Shown here piece by piece: positions 1-7,079 of a DNA stretch of 46,189 bases. The translations under genes were made by a program, and so were the position numbers. Every line of letters starts with the position of its first letter. Position 1 is the first letter of the stretch. The notes under the pieces are model-generated. The model searched no databases and was not told where the DNA came from. It saw only the letters and a list, made by a program, of their open reading frames with translations. The stretch is from CAYVBW01 sp964449995 (GTDB taxonomy: Bacteria; Patescibacteriota; Microgenomatia; UBA1400; PJMF01). The stretch lies in contig CAYVBW010000003.1 of assembly GCA_964449995.1 (NCBI GenBank), positions 1-46,189 on the forward strand. The letters are read 5' to 3'.

Positions 1-367
1 AAAAAATGTCAAAGAAAAAATCTTCCCAGGATATATGTTGGTTAACATGATTATGTCAGACGAAGCTTGGTTGGCCGTAAGAACCACTCAAGGCGTAACC
101 GGATTTGTTGGAGCTAGCAGCAAGCCCACTCCAATCGCAACTCATGAAGTGGAAGCCATCTTGAAATACTCTCAACAAGCTACTCCACAATATAAAGCTG
201 AATTTGTTGAAGGCCAAGCTGTTAAAATCACTGATGGACCTTTCACTGAGTTTTTAGGCACTGTTCAAGCCATAGATGAAAGCAAGGGGCAAGTTGAGGT
301 ACTAATCAGTATTTTTGGAAGAGAAACCCCAGTCGAACTCGACTTTTTACAGGTTGAAAAGGTTTAA
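1..367 (+). CDS. nusG: Transcription termination/antitermination factor NusG (5'-truncated by window edge)
   Basis: The reading frame is open from base 2, upstream of the first in-frame ATG at 35, and already encodes the NusG motif ending in FPGYMLV, so the real start lies outside the window. What is visible is the end of the NGN domain (LVNM..DEAWLAVRTTQGVTGFVG), which binds the clamp of RNA polymerase, and a complete C-terminal KOW domain (from about FVEGQAVKITDGPF to the end), which contacts Rho or ribosomal protein S10. NusG suppresses pausing and couples transcription to translation. rplK follows after 22 bases, the usual bacterial order nusG-rplK-rplA, so co-transcription is likely. The assignment rests on clear motif matches in both domains. 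Confidence 0.95.
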   Translation, partial: KNVKEKIFPGYMLVNMIMSDEAWLAVRTTQGVTGFVGASSKPTPIATHEVEAILKYSQQATPQYKAEFVEGQAVKITDGPFTEFLGTVQAIDESKGQVEVLISIFGRETPVELDFLQVEKV

Positions 368-389
368 AATTTAGTTAAAATAGTCGCCT

Positions 390-812
390 ATGGCAAAAAA
401 AGTAATCAACGTTCTCAAGTTAAACTTACCTGCGGGTGCAGCCACCCCAGCTCCTCCAGTTGGTCCTATTTTAGGTCAAGCTGGCATTAATATGATGGAG
501 TTTATCAAGCAATACAACGAACGCACTGCTGACAAAAAAGGCGAAACCATTCCCGCTGAAATCACCATCTATCAAGACCATTCCTTTACCTTTGAACTAA
601 AGTTGCCACCAGTATCAGCCATGATTTTAAAACTATTAAAAAAAGAAAAAGGCAGCCAAGAACCTAAAACTGATATTATTGCTGAGATTACCATGGATCA
701 GGCAAGAGAAATTGCTGAAAAAAAATTACCTGATCTAAACACTGATGATGTGGACGCTGCTATTAAGACAGTTATGGGCACAGCAAAAAGCATGGGGGTG
801 AAGGTTGTTTGA
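390..812 (+). CDS. rplK: 50S ribosomal protein L11
   Basis: 140 residues, the normal bacterial length. The N-terminal domain carries the proline-rich helix region seen in L11 (LPAGAATPAPPVGPILGQAGINMMEF), which binds the GTPase-centre 23S rRNA and the L7/L12 stalk base; the C-terminal rRNA-binding domain ends in the typical DLNTDDVDAAIKTVMGTAKSMGV. It lies 22 bases after nusG. No strong Shine-Dalgarno sequence is visible before the ATG. The stop is TGA, which shows that TGA is not reassigned here. A heptamer repeat element begins two bases after the stop, separating rplK from rplA by 109 bases. Confidence 0.97.
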   Translation: MAKKVINVLKLNLPAGAATPAPPVGPILGQAGINMMEFIKQYNERTADKKGETIPAEITIYQDHSFTFELKLPPVSAMILKLLKKEKGSQEPKTDIIAEITMDQAREIAEKKLPDLNTDDVDAAIKTVMGTAKSMGVKVV

Positions 813-814
813 TT

Positions 815-878
815 GTGGTATTTAGTATTTGGTATTTGGTATAGCCCAGTGGTGAAACCAAATACTCAGTTTTAAAAA
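815..878 (+). repeat. Heptamer repeat element, copy 1
   Basis: Tandem 7-base units of the type GGTATTT/AGTATTT are followed by the box GCCCAGTGGTG and then ACTCAGTTTTAAAA. This is the best compact example of the family. It fills most of the space between rplK and rplA. Confidence 0.85.
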
Positions 879-921
879 TTTTTGACAAGCTTAACATTAA
901 TCAGCAAACTAGGAATTATCT

Positions 922-1668
922 ATGGGATCAAAAAAAACAGTTAATGTAACATCTAATCCAGATGAAATTAAAGAAGTGGAAGTTGAAAAAAAAACTAAAG
1001 AAACAACTGATAAAGCTAAAGAAAAAACCGATAAGATTCAAAAAAAAGCAAAAGCTCAGCCTGCGAAGAATAAAACAAAAAAAGTCCGCAGTAAAAAATA
1101 TCAAGCAGTACGCTCTAAGATTGATCGTACTAAAACCTATGATCCATTTGCTGCAATCGAGTTAGCTAAAAAACTTTCATATACCAAATTTCCAGGAACT
1201 ATTACAGCCCACCTCACAGTCAAAGAACAAGGGTTAAGTCAAGAAATAACTCTACCCCACTCTACAGGGCAGACCAAAAAAATTGAGATTGCTTCGGAAG
1301 AAGTTATGAAAAAAATAGAAGCAGGAGAAATTAATTTTGATATTTTACTATCAACGCCTCAGTTCATGAGCAAACTCACTAAATACGCTCCAATTTTAGG
1401 ACCAAAAGGTTTAATGCCTAATCCTAAAAACGGAACTTTAACTCCAAACCCAGAACAAAAGAAAAAAGAGCTTGAGGCTGGAGCCACAGTTGTTAAAACT
1501 GAAAAAAAAGCTCCTTTAATGCATGTTGTCATTGGTAAAACTGATATGGATACCAAGCAATTAACTGAAAACCTACAAACCCTAATCACGGCCTTTAAAA
1601 ATAAACTGAGGAAAGTGACTCTATCAGCCACCATGAGCCCGGGGTTAAGGGTGGAGATGGAAGAGTAG
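922..1668 (+). CDS. rplA: 50S ribosomal protein L1 with lysine-rich N-terminal extension and shortened domain II
   Basis: 248 residues. The L1 fold starts near residue 58 (KYQAVRSKIDRTKTYDPFAAIELAKKL) and contains the hallmark ILGPKGLMPNPKNGT and the end motif VTLSATMSPGLRVEME. L1 binds 23S rRNA at the mobile E-site stalk and in many bacteria represses its own operon by binding mRNA. Residues 1-57 form a Lys/Glu-rich extension absent from typical L1. Between LTVKEQG and INFDILLSTPQ, roughly 25 residues of domain II usual in bacterial L1 are missing, so the core is near 190 residues rather than about 230. The gene follows rplK and a repeat element. The stop is TAG at the edge of the next repeat copy. 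Identity is certain; the consequences of the shortening are not known. Confidence 0.95.
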   Translation: MGSKKTVNVTSNPDEIKEVEVEKKTKETTDKAKEKTDKIQKKAKAQPAKNKTKKVRSKKYQAVRSKIDRTKTYDPFAAIELAKKLSYTKFPGTITAHLTVKEQGLSQEITLPHSTGQTKKIEIASEEVMKKIEAGEINFDILLSTPQFMSKLTKYAPILGPKGLMPNPKNGTLTPNPEQKKKELEAGATVVKTEKKAPLMHVVIGKTDMDTKQLTENLQTLITAFKNKLRKVTLSATMSPGLRVEMEE

Positions 1669-1670
1669 TG

Positions 1671-1724
1671 GTAGCGTGGTATTTGGTATAGCCCAGTTGG
1701 TGGGCCAGATCAAGTCAACTCGAA
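1671..1724 (+). repeat. Heptamer repeat element, copy 2 (short, degenerate 3' box)
   Basis: GTGGTATTTGGTATAGCCCAG is followed by TTGGTGGG and a weakly conserved CAACTCGAAACTAAA. It sits between the convergent rplA and thrS genes and touches the stop codons of both. Confidence 0.7.
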
Positions 1725-1725
1725 A

Positions 1726-3564
1726 CTAAACCTCAACAGTCTCCAAAAATTTTTCAACTGTCATTGCCTGCTGTTTATCATCATCCCTGCTGCGCACATT
1801 TATCTCGCCCTTCTCCTCTTCTCTTCCGCCAACAATTAACATATAGGGAATTTTTTCCAACTGAGCATCTCTAATTTTGGCTGACAAAGTAGCGCTACGC
1901 TCATCAACCTCTACCCTCATGTCTACAGCTCGCAATTGCTCAGCCACCTGCCGAGCATATTCAATCTGATCATCAGTAATTGGTAGAATTTTTGCTTGAA
2001 TCGGAGCTAACCACACAGGAAAATTGCCAGCAGTATGCTCTATCAAAACTCCCATAAATCTCTCCAGCGAGCCCAACAAAGCCCGGTGCAGCATAAAAGG
2101 CTGCTTCTTTTCCCCCTCTTGATCGATATAAAACATATTAAACTTCTCAGGCAAGTTAAAATCCACCTGGATGGTGGTAAGTTGCTGCTCTCTGCCTAAA
2201 GCATCCTCAAACATAAAATCAATTTTTGGACCATAAAAAGCCGACTCCCCTTCAATACGCTCATATTCTATTTTCTTTTTAATTAACGCATTTTCTAAGG
2301 CCTGCTCTGCCACTTCCCACATTTCATCATCTCCCATATATTTATCTTTATTTTGTGGATCACGTACTGACAGGCTAATCTTGGGATCCTCAAAACCAAA
2401 TTTAGAGTAAATATCTTTAGTCAAATCTATTAACTCCAAAAGTTCATCAGGTAATTGATCTGGTGTGCAGATGATATGAGCATCATCCTGGGTAAAAGCT
2501 CGCGGGCGCAAAATGCCGTTAATTTCTCCAGATTTTTCATAGCGATAAACAGTGCCCATCTCTGCAATTCTAAACGGCAAGTCTCGATAACTGTGCATCT
2601 GAGAATTGTAAATCTTGACATGCCCCGGACAGTTCATCGGCTTAATCATATATTTTTCATCATCAATTTCTATCGGACTGTACATTGAATCGCGGTAAAA
2701 ATCCCAATGTCCGGAAGTCTTCCATATATCGAGGCGTGCTATATGTGGAGTAGAAACAGGCTTATAGCCACGCTCTAAATAAGTGTCAAAAGCAAAATCC
2801 ATGATAATCTTGCGCAACATCGCTCCATTGGGCAAATACAAAGGTAATCCCTGACCAAACTCTTCATCAAAAATGAAAAGCTTTAGTTGATTGGCAATCT
2901 TGCGATGATCTCTTTTTTTGGCCTCTTCTTTCTGCCATAAAAAGTAATCTAAATCCTCTTGAGTTGGAAAGGCTGTGCCATAGATACGGGTGAGCATCTT
3001 ATTTTTTTCATCCCCATGCCAATAAGCTCCTGCCACTGACAATAACTTAAAAGCTGAAATTTGACTGGTTGACTCTAGGTGAGGACCCTTACATAAATCA
3101 ATAAAACTTTGCAGTTGAGCTGAATCTATTTTTTCTAGATCTTGCTGTAGCAGTTTTTCATCGTGAGCCAGCTGCTTTTCTGTGCCCATTAGATAAAGAC
3201 TGGCAGCTTCTTCCTCCTGTTCTATTTGGTCCAACCAATCTTGTTTATAAGAATTACCCTGAAAAACTTGGCGAGCACTCTTAATTGACAAGTCTAACTG
3301 CTTTAACTTTAAATCTTCTTTGATAATCTTAGCCATTTCCTTTTCAATCTTCTTAAACATTTCCTCGTTTACAAAAAAATCTTCAGGCGTATCAAAATCA
3401 AAATAAAACCCTTCTTGCGTAGCAGGACCCATAGCCATCACAATACGATCTTTGCCATATAAGCGCTGCATAGCCAGAGTTAAAACATGCTCAGTGGTGT
3501 GGCGTAAGGCGAGAAGGTTTTGATCTGATTTTTTTTCTGGTTTGGAAGGAGATTTATTTGACAT
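1726..3564 (-). CDS. thrS: Threonyl-tRNA synthetase lacking the TGS domain
   Basis: 612 residues. The enzyme charges tRNA-Thr with threonine in the cytoplasm. The editing domain is present from the N terminus: HTTEH matches the HxxxH motif, and CKGPH supplies its distal Cys and His. The class II catalytic core follows, with the zinc ligands in the usual contexts (MNCPGH, DDAHI and MLHRALLGSLERF) and motif 2 in RPRAFTQDD. A C-terminal anticodon-binding domain starts near PVWLAPIQAKILP. The N-terminal TGS domain of about 60 residues that precedes the editing domain in most bacterial ThrRS is missing; only a short charged leader of about 17 residues remains. The gene lies on the minus strand inside what is normally the nusG-rplK-rplA-rplJ-rplL block. 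No T-box-like leader was seen upstream. Confidence 0.96.
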   Translation of the reverse strand: MSNKSPSKPEKKSDQNLLALRHTTEHVLTLAMQRLYGKDRIVMAMGPATQEGFYFDFDTPEDFFVNEEMFKKIEKEMAKIIKEDLKLKQLDLSIKSARQVFQGNSYKQDWLDQIEQEEEAASLYLMGTEKQLAHDEKLLQQDLEKIDSAQLQSFIDLCKGPHLESTSQISAFKLLSVAGAYWHGDEKNKMLTRIYGTAFPTQEDLDYFLWQKEEAKKRDHRKIANQLKLFIFDEEFGQGLPLYLPNGAMLRKIIMDFAFDTYLERGYKPVSTPHIARLDIWKTSGHWDFYRDSMYSPIEIDDEKYMIKPMNCPGHVKIYNSQMHSYRDLPFRIAEMGTVYRYEKSGEINGILRPRAFTQDDAHIICTPDQLPDELLELIDLTKDIYSKFGFEDPKISLSVRDPQNKDKYMGDDEMWEVAEQALENALIKKKIEYERIEGESAFYGPKIDFMFEDALGREQQLTTIQVDFNLPEKFNMFYIDQEGEKKQPFMLHRALLGSLERFMGVLIEHTAGNFPVWLAPIQAKILPITDDQIEYARQVAEQLRAVDMRVEVDERSATLSAKIRDAQLEKIPYMLIVGGREEEKGEINVRSRDDDKQQAMTVEKFLETVEV

Positions 3565-3587
3565 AAATTTTTTTATTAATGCTTGGT

Positions 3588-3593
3588 ATTATA
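3588..3593 (-). promoter_or_regulatory. Possible -10 box of thrS
   Basis: Read on the minus strand this is TATAAT, 24 bases before the thrS start codon. No convincing -35 box is seen, and in AT-rich DNA such a box can occur by chance. Confidence 0.35.
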
Positions 3594-3703
3594 GCAAACA
3601 AGTAACAAGAGCGAGATAGGAGTAATCTCACTTATTCGTCTTTAATTTTTACTTTTGATAGCTTATGATATATTAAATTTTATTAAAAAATCACATAAAA
3701 ACT

Positions 3704-4480
3704 ATGCCAAGCCCTGAACTCTCAATAACTCCACAAGAAACATCCCCACAGGAACAGTCTATTGATTCTTTAGAACTAGAGCTTAAAAAAACTTTTGAAG
3801 CATTTAGAGATTTAGCTCAATTGTTGAATTCCGATGAATGTTGGCGCTCTTTTTTGGATGAATTAGTTGAAATGAGTCGAGTGTTTAATTTATTGCAAAA
3901 ATATATGTATCTTGAAGCCGGCCCAACAAGAAGTCAAAGCATCACCCAAGAAGAAGTAATCCAGACCATGCTAACTTGGACAGAAGATAGAGCTGACATT
4001 AAAGCCAAAGAAATAGCTTTACAGGAGGAGGATGAGTCAATTGATAACCTAGTTGAGGTTAGAAATAAAATATTTAGAAAAGTTGGTCGTTTCATTAAAG
4101 TTAGAGTCGACGACGAGCGCAAAGAAGTGATTCGTGTAACTAAATTTGAAATAGGCGGAATGGAGAGAGTTAATGAAGTAATGACAACTTTAGGAATTTT
4201 TAAATATGGAGTCACAATTAATGACTATATTGCAGACGAAAGGTACTGGAGCAAAGACATTACCCCTGTGTTAAAAAATAACCAATCTAACTCAAAAATA
4301 GTTCACGCCATTGATGATCATATCTCAGTCGAGTTAAGCCGATACAATAATGCTTGGTCCTTTGCAGTTTACGCTGACGTCGAAACATATCAAAATTTAA
4401 TCAAACTGGCCCTAGCCCAAAAAGAAAATTTTGCTCAATTGCGAAGTCAGCCCTGGTTAGAAGATGAAACTCCTGCTTAA
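3704..4480 (+). CDS. Uncharacterised 258-residue acidic protein
   Basis: I do not recognise this family. The product is soluble in appearance: no signal peptide and no membrane segment. Residues 1-20 are low-complexity and Ser/Pro/Glu-rich; the rest is mostly helical and charged, with a central stretch around VRNKIFRKVGRFIKVRVDDERKEVIRVTKFE that could be a basic patch. The ATG is preceded by an AT-rich leader without a clear Shine-Dalgarno sequence. A possible -10 box (TATATT, near 3668) lies upstream. It stands alone between thrS (divergent) and the rplJL promoter, splitting the normal ribosomal operon. Normal codon texture and length support a real gene; function unknown. Confidence 0.7.
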   Translation: MPSPELSITPQETSPQEQSIDSLELELKKTFEAFRDLAQLLNSDECWRSFLDELVEMSRVFNLLQKYMYLEAGPTRSQSITQEEVIQTMLTWTEDRADIKAKEIALQEEDESIDNLVEVRNKIFRKVGRFIKVRVDDERKEVIRVTKFEIGGMERVNEVMTTLGIFKYGVTINDYIADERYWSKDITPVLKNNQSNSKIVHAIDDHISVELSRYNNAWSFAVYADVETYQNLIKLALAQKENFAQLRSQPWLEDETPA

Positions 4481-4518
4481 AACGAAAGCTTTAATTGAAA
4501 CCTTGAGCTCAACAAATC

Positions 4519-4547
4519 TTGCATTTCTAATTTCTTTCTCCTATAAT
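4519..4547 (+). promoter_or_regulatory. Promoter of the rplJ-rplL operon
   Basis: TTGCAT at 4519-4524 and a perfect TATAAT at 4542-4547 are separated by 17 bases, the ideal sigma-70-type spacing. It lies directly before the L10-type leader, so transcription would start near 4555. Confidence 0.75.
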
Positions 4548-4551
4548 AAAA

Positions 4552-4680
4552 CGGTCTGTTTCCTAAGACAGCGTGGATTTTGGATAACAAGCCAACTGTA
4601 AATATCCAAAATTTAAAAACCGCGCCGAGGAGAAAATTTAAAATCACCTTTGGTGGTTAACCCTTTCCCCTCAGTTTTAG
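4552..4680 (+). promoter_or_regulatory. Ribosomal protein L10 leader (autoregulatory mRNA structure)
   Basis: The 5' leader of rplJ contains the hallmarks of the L10 leader family: CCTAAGACAGCGTGG (4562-4576) and, after an apical part, CCGCGCCGAGG (4620-4630). GCGTGG pairs with CCGCGC (one G-U pair) and CCT pairs with AGG around an internal loop resembling the kink-turn bound by L10. GAGGAGAAA can alternatively pair with TTTCCCCTC near 4665-4673, suggesting mutually exclusive structures. In known cases the L10-L7/L12 complex binds this RNA and lowers expression of its own operon. Position directly before rplJ-rplL and after a good promoter supports the call. Confidence 0.8.
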
Positions 4681-4685
4681 AATCA

Positions 4686-4762
4686 TGGTATGTGGTATTT
4701 GGTATTTGGTATGTGGTATGTGGTATAGCCCGGTGGTGAGATGAGGCGACTCAGTTTTTAAC
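4686..4762 (+). repeat. Heptamer repeat element, copy 3
   Basis: Several units alternating GGTATTT and GGTATGT lead to GGTATAGCCCGGTGGTG and then GACTCAGTTTTTAAC. It lies between the L10 leader and the rplJ start, so it would be transcribed as part of the untranslated leader. Confidence 0.85.
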
Positions 4763-4805
4763 TACTAAAGATTTTTTTAAACATTAAACATTAGAGCATC
4801 AAATT

Positions 4806-5318
4806 ATGCCAAGCAAAAATAACCAACAACAGGTAGAACTAATCAAAGAAAAACTAGGCAAAGCAAAGTCAGTAACAATCATAGATTACTCAGGAACTGA
4901 TGCTGACGATCAAGTCAAGCTAAGGTCAATGATTAAAAAAGCCCAGGGTGAGATGCTGGTTACTAAAAATACTTTAATAAATTTAGCAGTCAGCGATCCA
5001 TCACTTGAGGATTCTTTAACCGGAATGAATGCTTTAGTTTTTTCTTATCAAGATGCTGTTAGTGCTTTAAAAGAAGTGTTTGAGTTTAAAAAGGAAGAGG
5101 AAAAGCTTGAGATTAAGCAAGGCATTATGCTTGAAGACGGGAAGATAAAAATACTAAGCTCTGATGAAGTGGAACAATTAAGCAAGCTGCCAAATAAAGA
5201 AGAGCTTATGGTGATGATGATTCAACGCCTACAAGGACCTGCTTATGGCTTAGTGAATGTACTCAATGCCGGACCCAGAAATCTGGTTTATGCCTTAAAA
5301 GCGATTGCTGATAATTAG
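4806..5318 (+). CDS. rplJ: 50S ribosomal protein L10
   Basis: 170 residues, a normal length. The N-terminal rRNA-binding domain shows the typical pattern (SVTIIDYSGTDADDQVKLRSMIKKAQGEMLVTKNTLINLA), and the C-terminal helix that docks L7/L12 dimers is the last 40 or so residues (PAYGLVNVLNAGPRNLVYALKAIAD). L10 anchors the L7/L12 stalk to L11 and 23S rRNA. It is preceded by a promoter, an L10-type leader and a heptamer repeat. The TAG stop is the first three bases of the following repeat copy. rplL follows 141 bases later. Confidence 0.95.
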   Translation: MPSKNNQQQVELIKEKLGKAKSVTIIDYSGTDADDQVKLRSMIKKAQGEMLVTKNTLINLAVSDPSLEDSLTGMNALVFSYQDAVSALKEVFEFKKEEEKLEIKQGIMLEDGKIKILSSDEVEQLSKLPNKEELMVMMIQRLQGPAYGLVNVLNAGPRNLVYALKAIADN

Positions 5319-5394
5319 TATTTGGTAGCGTGGTATTTGGTATTTAGTATTTGGTATAACCGAGGGGTAAATCAATATAAATCAGTTTTTAAAT
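5316..5394 (+). repeat. Heptamer repeat element, copy 4
   Basis: Begins within the rplJ stop codon (TAGTATTTGG) and continues through several GGTATTT-type units to a diverged box (GGTATAACCGAGGGGT) and ATCAGTTTTTAAA. It lies between rplJ and rplL. Confidence 0.8.
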
Positions 5395-5459
5395 TCTAAA
5401 AAGCGAAGCGACATTAAACATTAACAATTAAAAACTATCAATTTTAGGAGGCAAATATT

Positions 5460-5909
5460 ATGGCCGAAGAAAAAAAGACAGAAGCAAAAAAAGAGAAAAA
5501 AGCTTCTAAAAAAGAAAGGTCAACACTTTCAAAAAAGGTACAAACTATTGTTGACTCAGTCAAGGAATTATCCTTGATCGAGGTTTCAGAACTGGTCAAG
5601 GCTCTGGAAGATGAGTTTGGGGTTAGTGCTGCTGCTCCAGCCGTAGCTGCTGCTCCAGTTGCAGGCGCTGCTAACGGAGAAGCTGCTGAAGAAAAAACAG
5701 AGTTTGATGTGGTTTTAAAAGATGGAGGTTCTAACAAAATCCAGGCTATTAAAGCTGTCCGTCAACTTAAGAGCGATCTAGGCTTAAGTGAGGCAAAAAA
5801 GTTTGTTGAAGATGCTCCACAAACTGTTTTAGAGGCCGCTAATAAAGAAGATGCTGAGGCTGCTAAGAAAGTCTTGGAGGATGCGGGCTGTTCTGTTGAA
5901 CTTAAGTAA
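5460..5909 (+). CDS. rplL: 50S ribosomal protein L7/L12 with charged N-terminal extension
   Basis: 149 residues against about 120-125 usual. The first ~22 residues are a Lys/Glu/Ala-rich extension (AEEKKTEAKKEKKASKK). The dimerisation domain follows (LSKKVQTIVDSVKELSLIEV), then an Ala/Pro-rich flexible hinge, then the C-terminal factor-binding domain with the standard EFDVVLKDGGSNKIQAIKAVR, GLSEAKKFVEDAP and KKVLEDAGCSVELK. The protein forms the stalk that recruits elongation factors. The start is fixed by a perfect AGGAGG at 5448-5453, one of the few strong Shine-Dalgarno sequences in the window. A Rho-independent terminator closes the operon. Confidence 0.96.
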   Translation: MAEEKKTEAKKEKKASKKERSTLSKKVQTIVDSVKELSLIEVSELVKALEDEFGVSAAAPAVAAAPVAGAANGEAAEEKTEFDVVLKDGGSNKIQAIKAVRQLKSDLGLSEAKKFVEDAPQTVLEAANKEDAEAAKKVLEDAGCSVELK

Positions 5910-5937
5910 TTCATCATTTAACTAAAACGGCACAACA

Positions 5938-5970
5938 TAAACCACCCATTCACGGGTGGTTTATTGTAAA
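5938..5970 (+). terminator. Rho-independent terminator of rplJ-rplL
   Basis: Perfect 10-bp stem TAAACCACCC / GGGTGGTTTA around a 6-base loop (5938-5963), followed by a T-rich run. It starts 28 bases after the rplL stop. Confidence 0.85.
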
Positions 5971-6151
5971 TTCTTTTTAGTATTAACTACTTCCCTTTTC
6001 TTTTATTAATACAAAACTGCAAGCAGTGCTTTTAAGTCATCTGGTAGGACCACTAGGTCTATCAAAAACCAGTTTTTTTACTAAAGGCGATATATTCTTC
6101 AAAACTATGCTCCAAAAGAGACCAACACTTTTACTAAAAGTGAGAAAAATT

Positions 6152-6230
6152 AAATAAATTCGCAAATTAGTATTAATAATAAATATGAGCTCATTTCTAA
6201 GAGGTTTCACCCCGAGCGCGTTTTGTCTTG
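6152..6230 (+). repeat. Second dispersed repeat family, copy 1
   Basis: Shares with 46108-46185 an 18-base start (AAATAAATTCGCAAATTA), the 10-base palindrome ATGAGCTCAT followed by TTCT, the core GGTTTCACCCC and the end GCGTTTTGTCTTG. In this copy the central hairpin is partly degraded. Confidence 0.75.
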
Positions 6231-6232
6231 TC

Positions 6233-6284
6233 CTCCCGCTCAGCGGGAGAATCAGGCCTGCTCCCCTGTCCCACTAAGCGGGAC
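6233..6284. repeat. Pair of GC-rich palindromes
   Basis: CTCCCGCT-C-AGCGGGAG (6233-6249) is perfect, and GTCCC..GGGAC (6268-6284) is a similar hairpin. They follow immediately after the second-family repeat and look like a REP/MITE-type palindromic unit. Confidence 0.6.
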
Positions 6285-6565
6285 TGTGTATTTAATCAGA
6301 ATTTAATTGCTTGTTCTTAACTAAAAAAACTAATTATTCAATGTTTTTTCTAATAATTTTTTTATATCTTTTTTATTCTCCCCCAACTATTGGTTTACTT
6401 ATTCACAAGTTATTAATTTCAAATTATTATAAGACTCTATTTTTTATATTATAGGATAATTTTGTGGATAACTTTTTACTACTTTTTAAATTTACCATAA
6501 ATTACCCAAAAGTATCTTTTATATTCAACTTATAATTGATTTATCAATCTTTTTTTTATTATCTT

Positions 6566-6603
6566 GACTAAAACAAAAATTGCCTATTGACCTAGTTTTA
6601 GTC
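6566..6603. promoter_or_regulatory. Inverted repeat upstream of the HTH gene (possible operator)
   Basis: GACTAAAAC (6566-6574) and GTTTTAGTC (6595-6603) are perfect 9-base arms 20 bases apart. TTGACT and TTGACC motifs overlap or lie between the arms. Spacing of two helical turns suits binding by a dimeric regulator, possibly the product of the 6760 gene. This is inference. Confidence 0.4.
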
Positions 6604-6759
6604 ATTCTGGTAGTTTAAATATAGTGATTGAAAATATTTGACCTACTTTGAAAATTTCAACATAACTTTTCATTAAAACTAAAGCTACTAAAATATAAAA
6701 ACTCATATAAAAAAAACATATTAATATCAACTATCAAACATAATCCAGAAAGGACCAAT

Positions 6760-7059
6760 ATGGCTGATAACAGCGCCTCAATATCTACTAATACTCAGGA
6801 GAGTGGTTACTCTCGGGATGACAGGCGCACTGGTAGAGCTAAAGATGCAGCTAAATTAAATTTAAATAGTCTGCCTGACCTGCTCACTGTGCGAGAAGTA
6901 GCTGATTTGCTACGAGTATCCCCTCTTACTATTAAAAGATGGGGCAAACGTGGTAAATTACCTGCCATTCGAATAAATTCCAGAGGTGATCGACGTTATA
7001 AAAAGGAATCTGTACTGTGGTTATTGGGAATTGATCCCAGCGAAGACGAGAATAACTAG
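6760..7059 (+). CDS. Small helix-turn-helix (MerR/excisionase-type) DNA-binding protein
   Basis: 99 residues. Residues about 40-93 form the excisionase-family HTH: LLTVREVADLLRVSPLTIKRWGKRGKLPAIRIN, then RGDRRYKKESVLWLLG, the usual wing-and-helix pattern. Residues 1-38 are polar and probably disordered. AAAGGACC directly before the ATG serves as ribosome-binding site. Members of this family act as small transcription regulators or as excisionases beside an integrase; no recombinase with catalytic residues lies nearby, so regulation is the more likely role. A 9-base inverted repeat in its own upstream region may be its operator. It converges on the glycosyltransferase gene with a 20-base gap. 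Confidence 0.85.
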   Translation: MADNSASISTNTQESGYSRDDRRTGRAKDAAKLNLNSLPDLLTVREVADLLRVSPLTIKRWGKRGKLPAIRINSRGDRRYKKESVLWLLGIDPSEDENN

Positions 7060-7079
7060 TGGCTAATTAAACAGAATTT

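Larger units (their letters stand above)
5967..6759. other. Long AT-rich non-coding region with palindromes and DnaA-box-like motifs
   Basis: No gene is credible here. It holds ACTGC/GCAGT at 6016-6027, a near-continuous 17-base palindrome CACTTTTAcTAAAAGTG at 6126-6142, one copy of a dispersed palindromic repeat (6152-6230), two similar GC-rich hairpins (6233-6284), and a very AT-rich part from 6300 on with TTATTCACA (6399-6407) and TGTGGATAA (6463-6471), the latter a perfect DnaA-box consensus on the minus strand. An inverted repeat lies nearer the 6760 gene. Confidence 0.7.
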
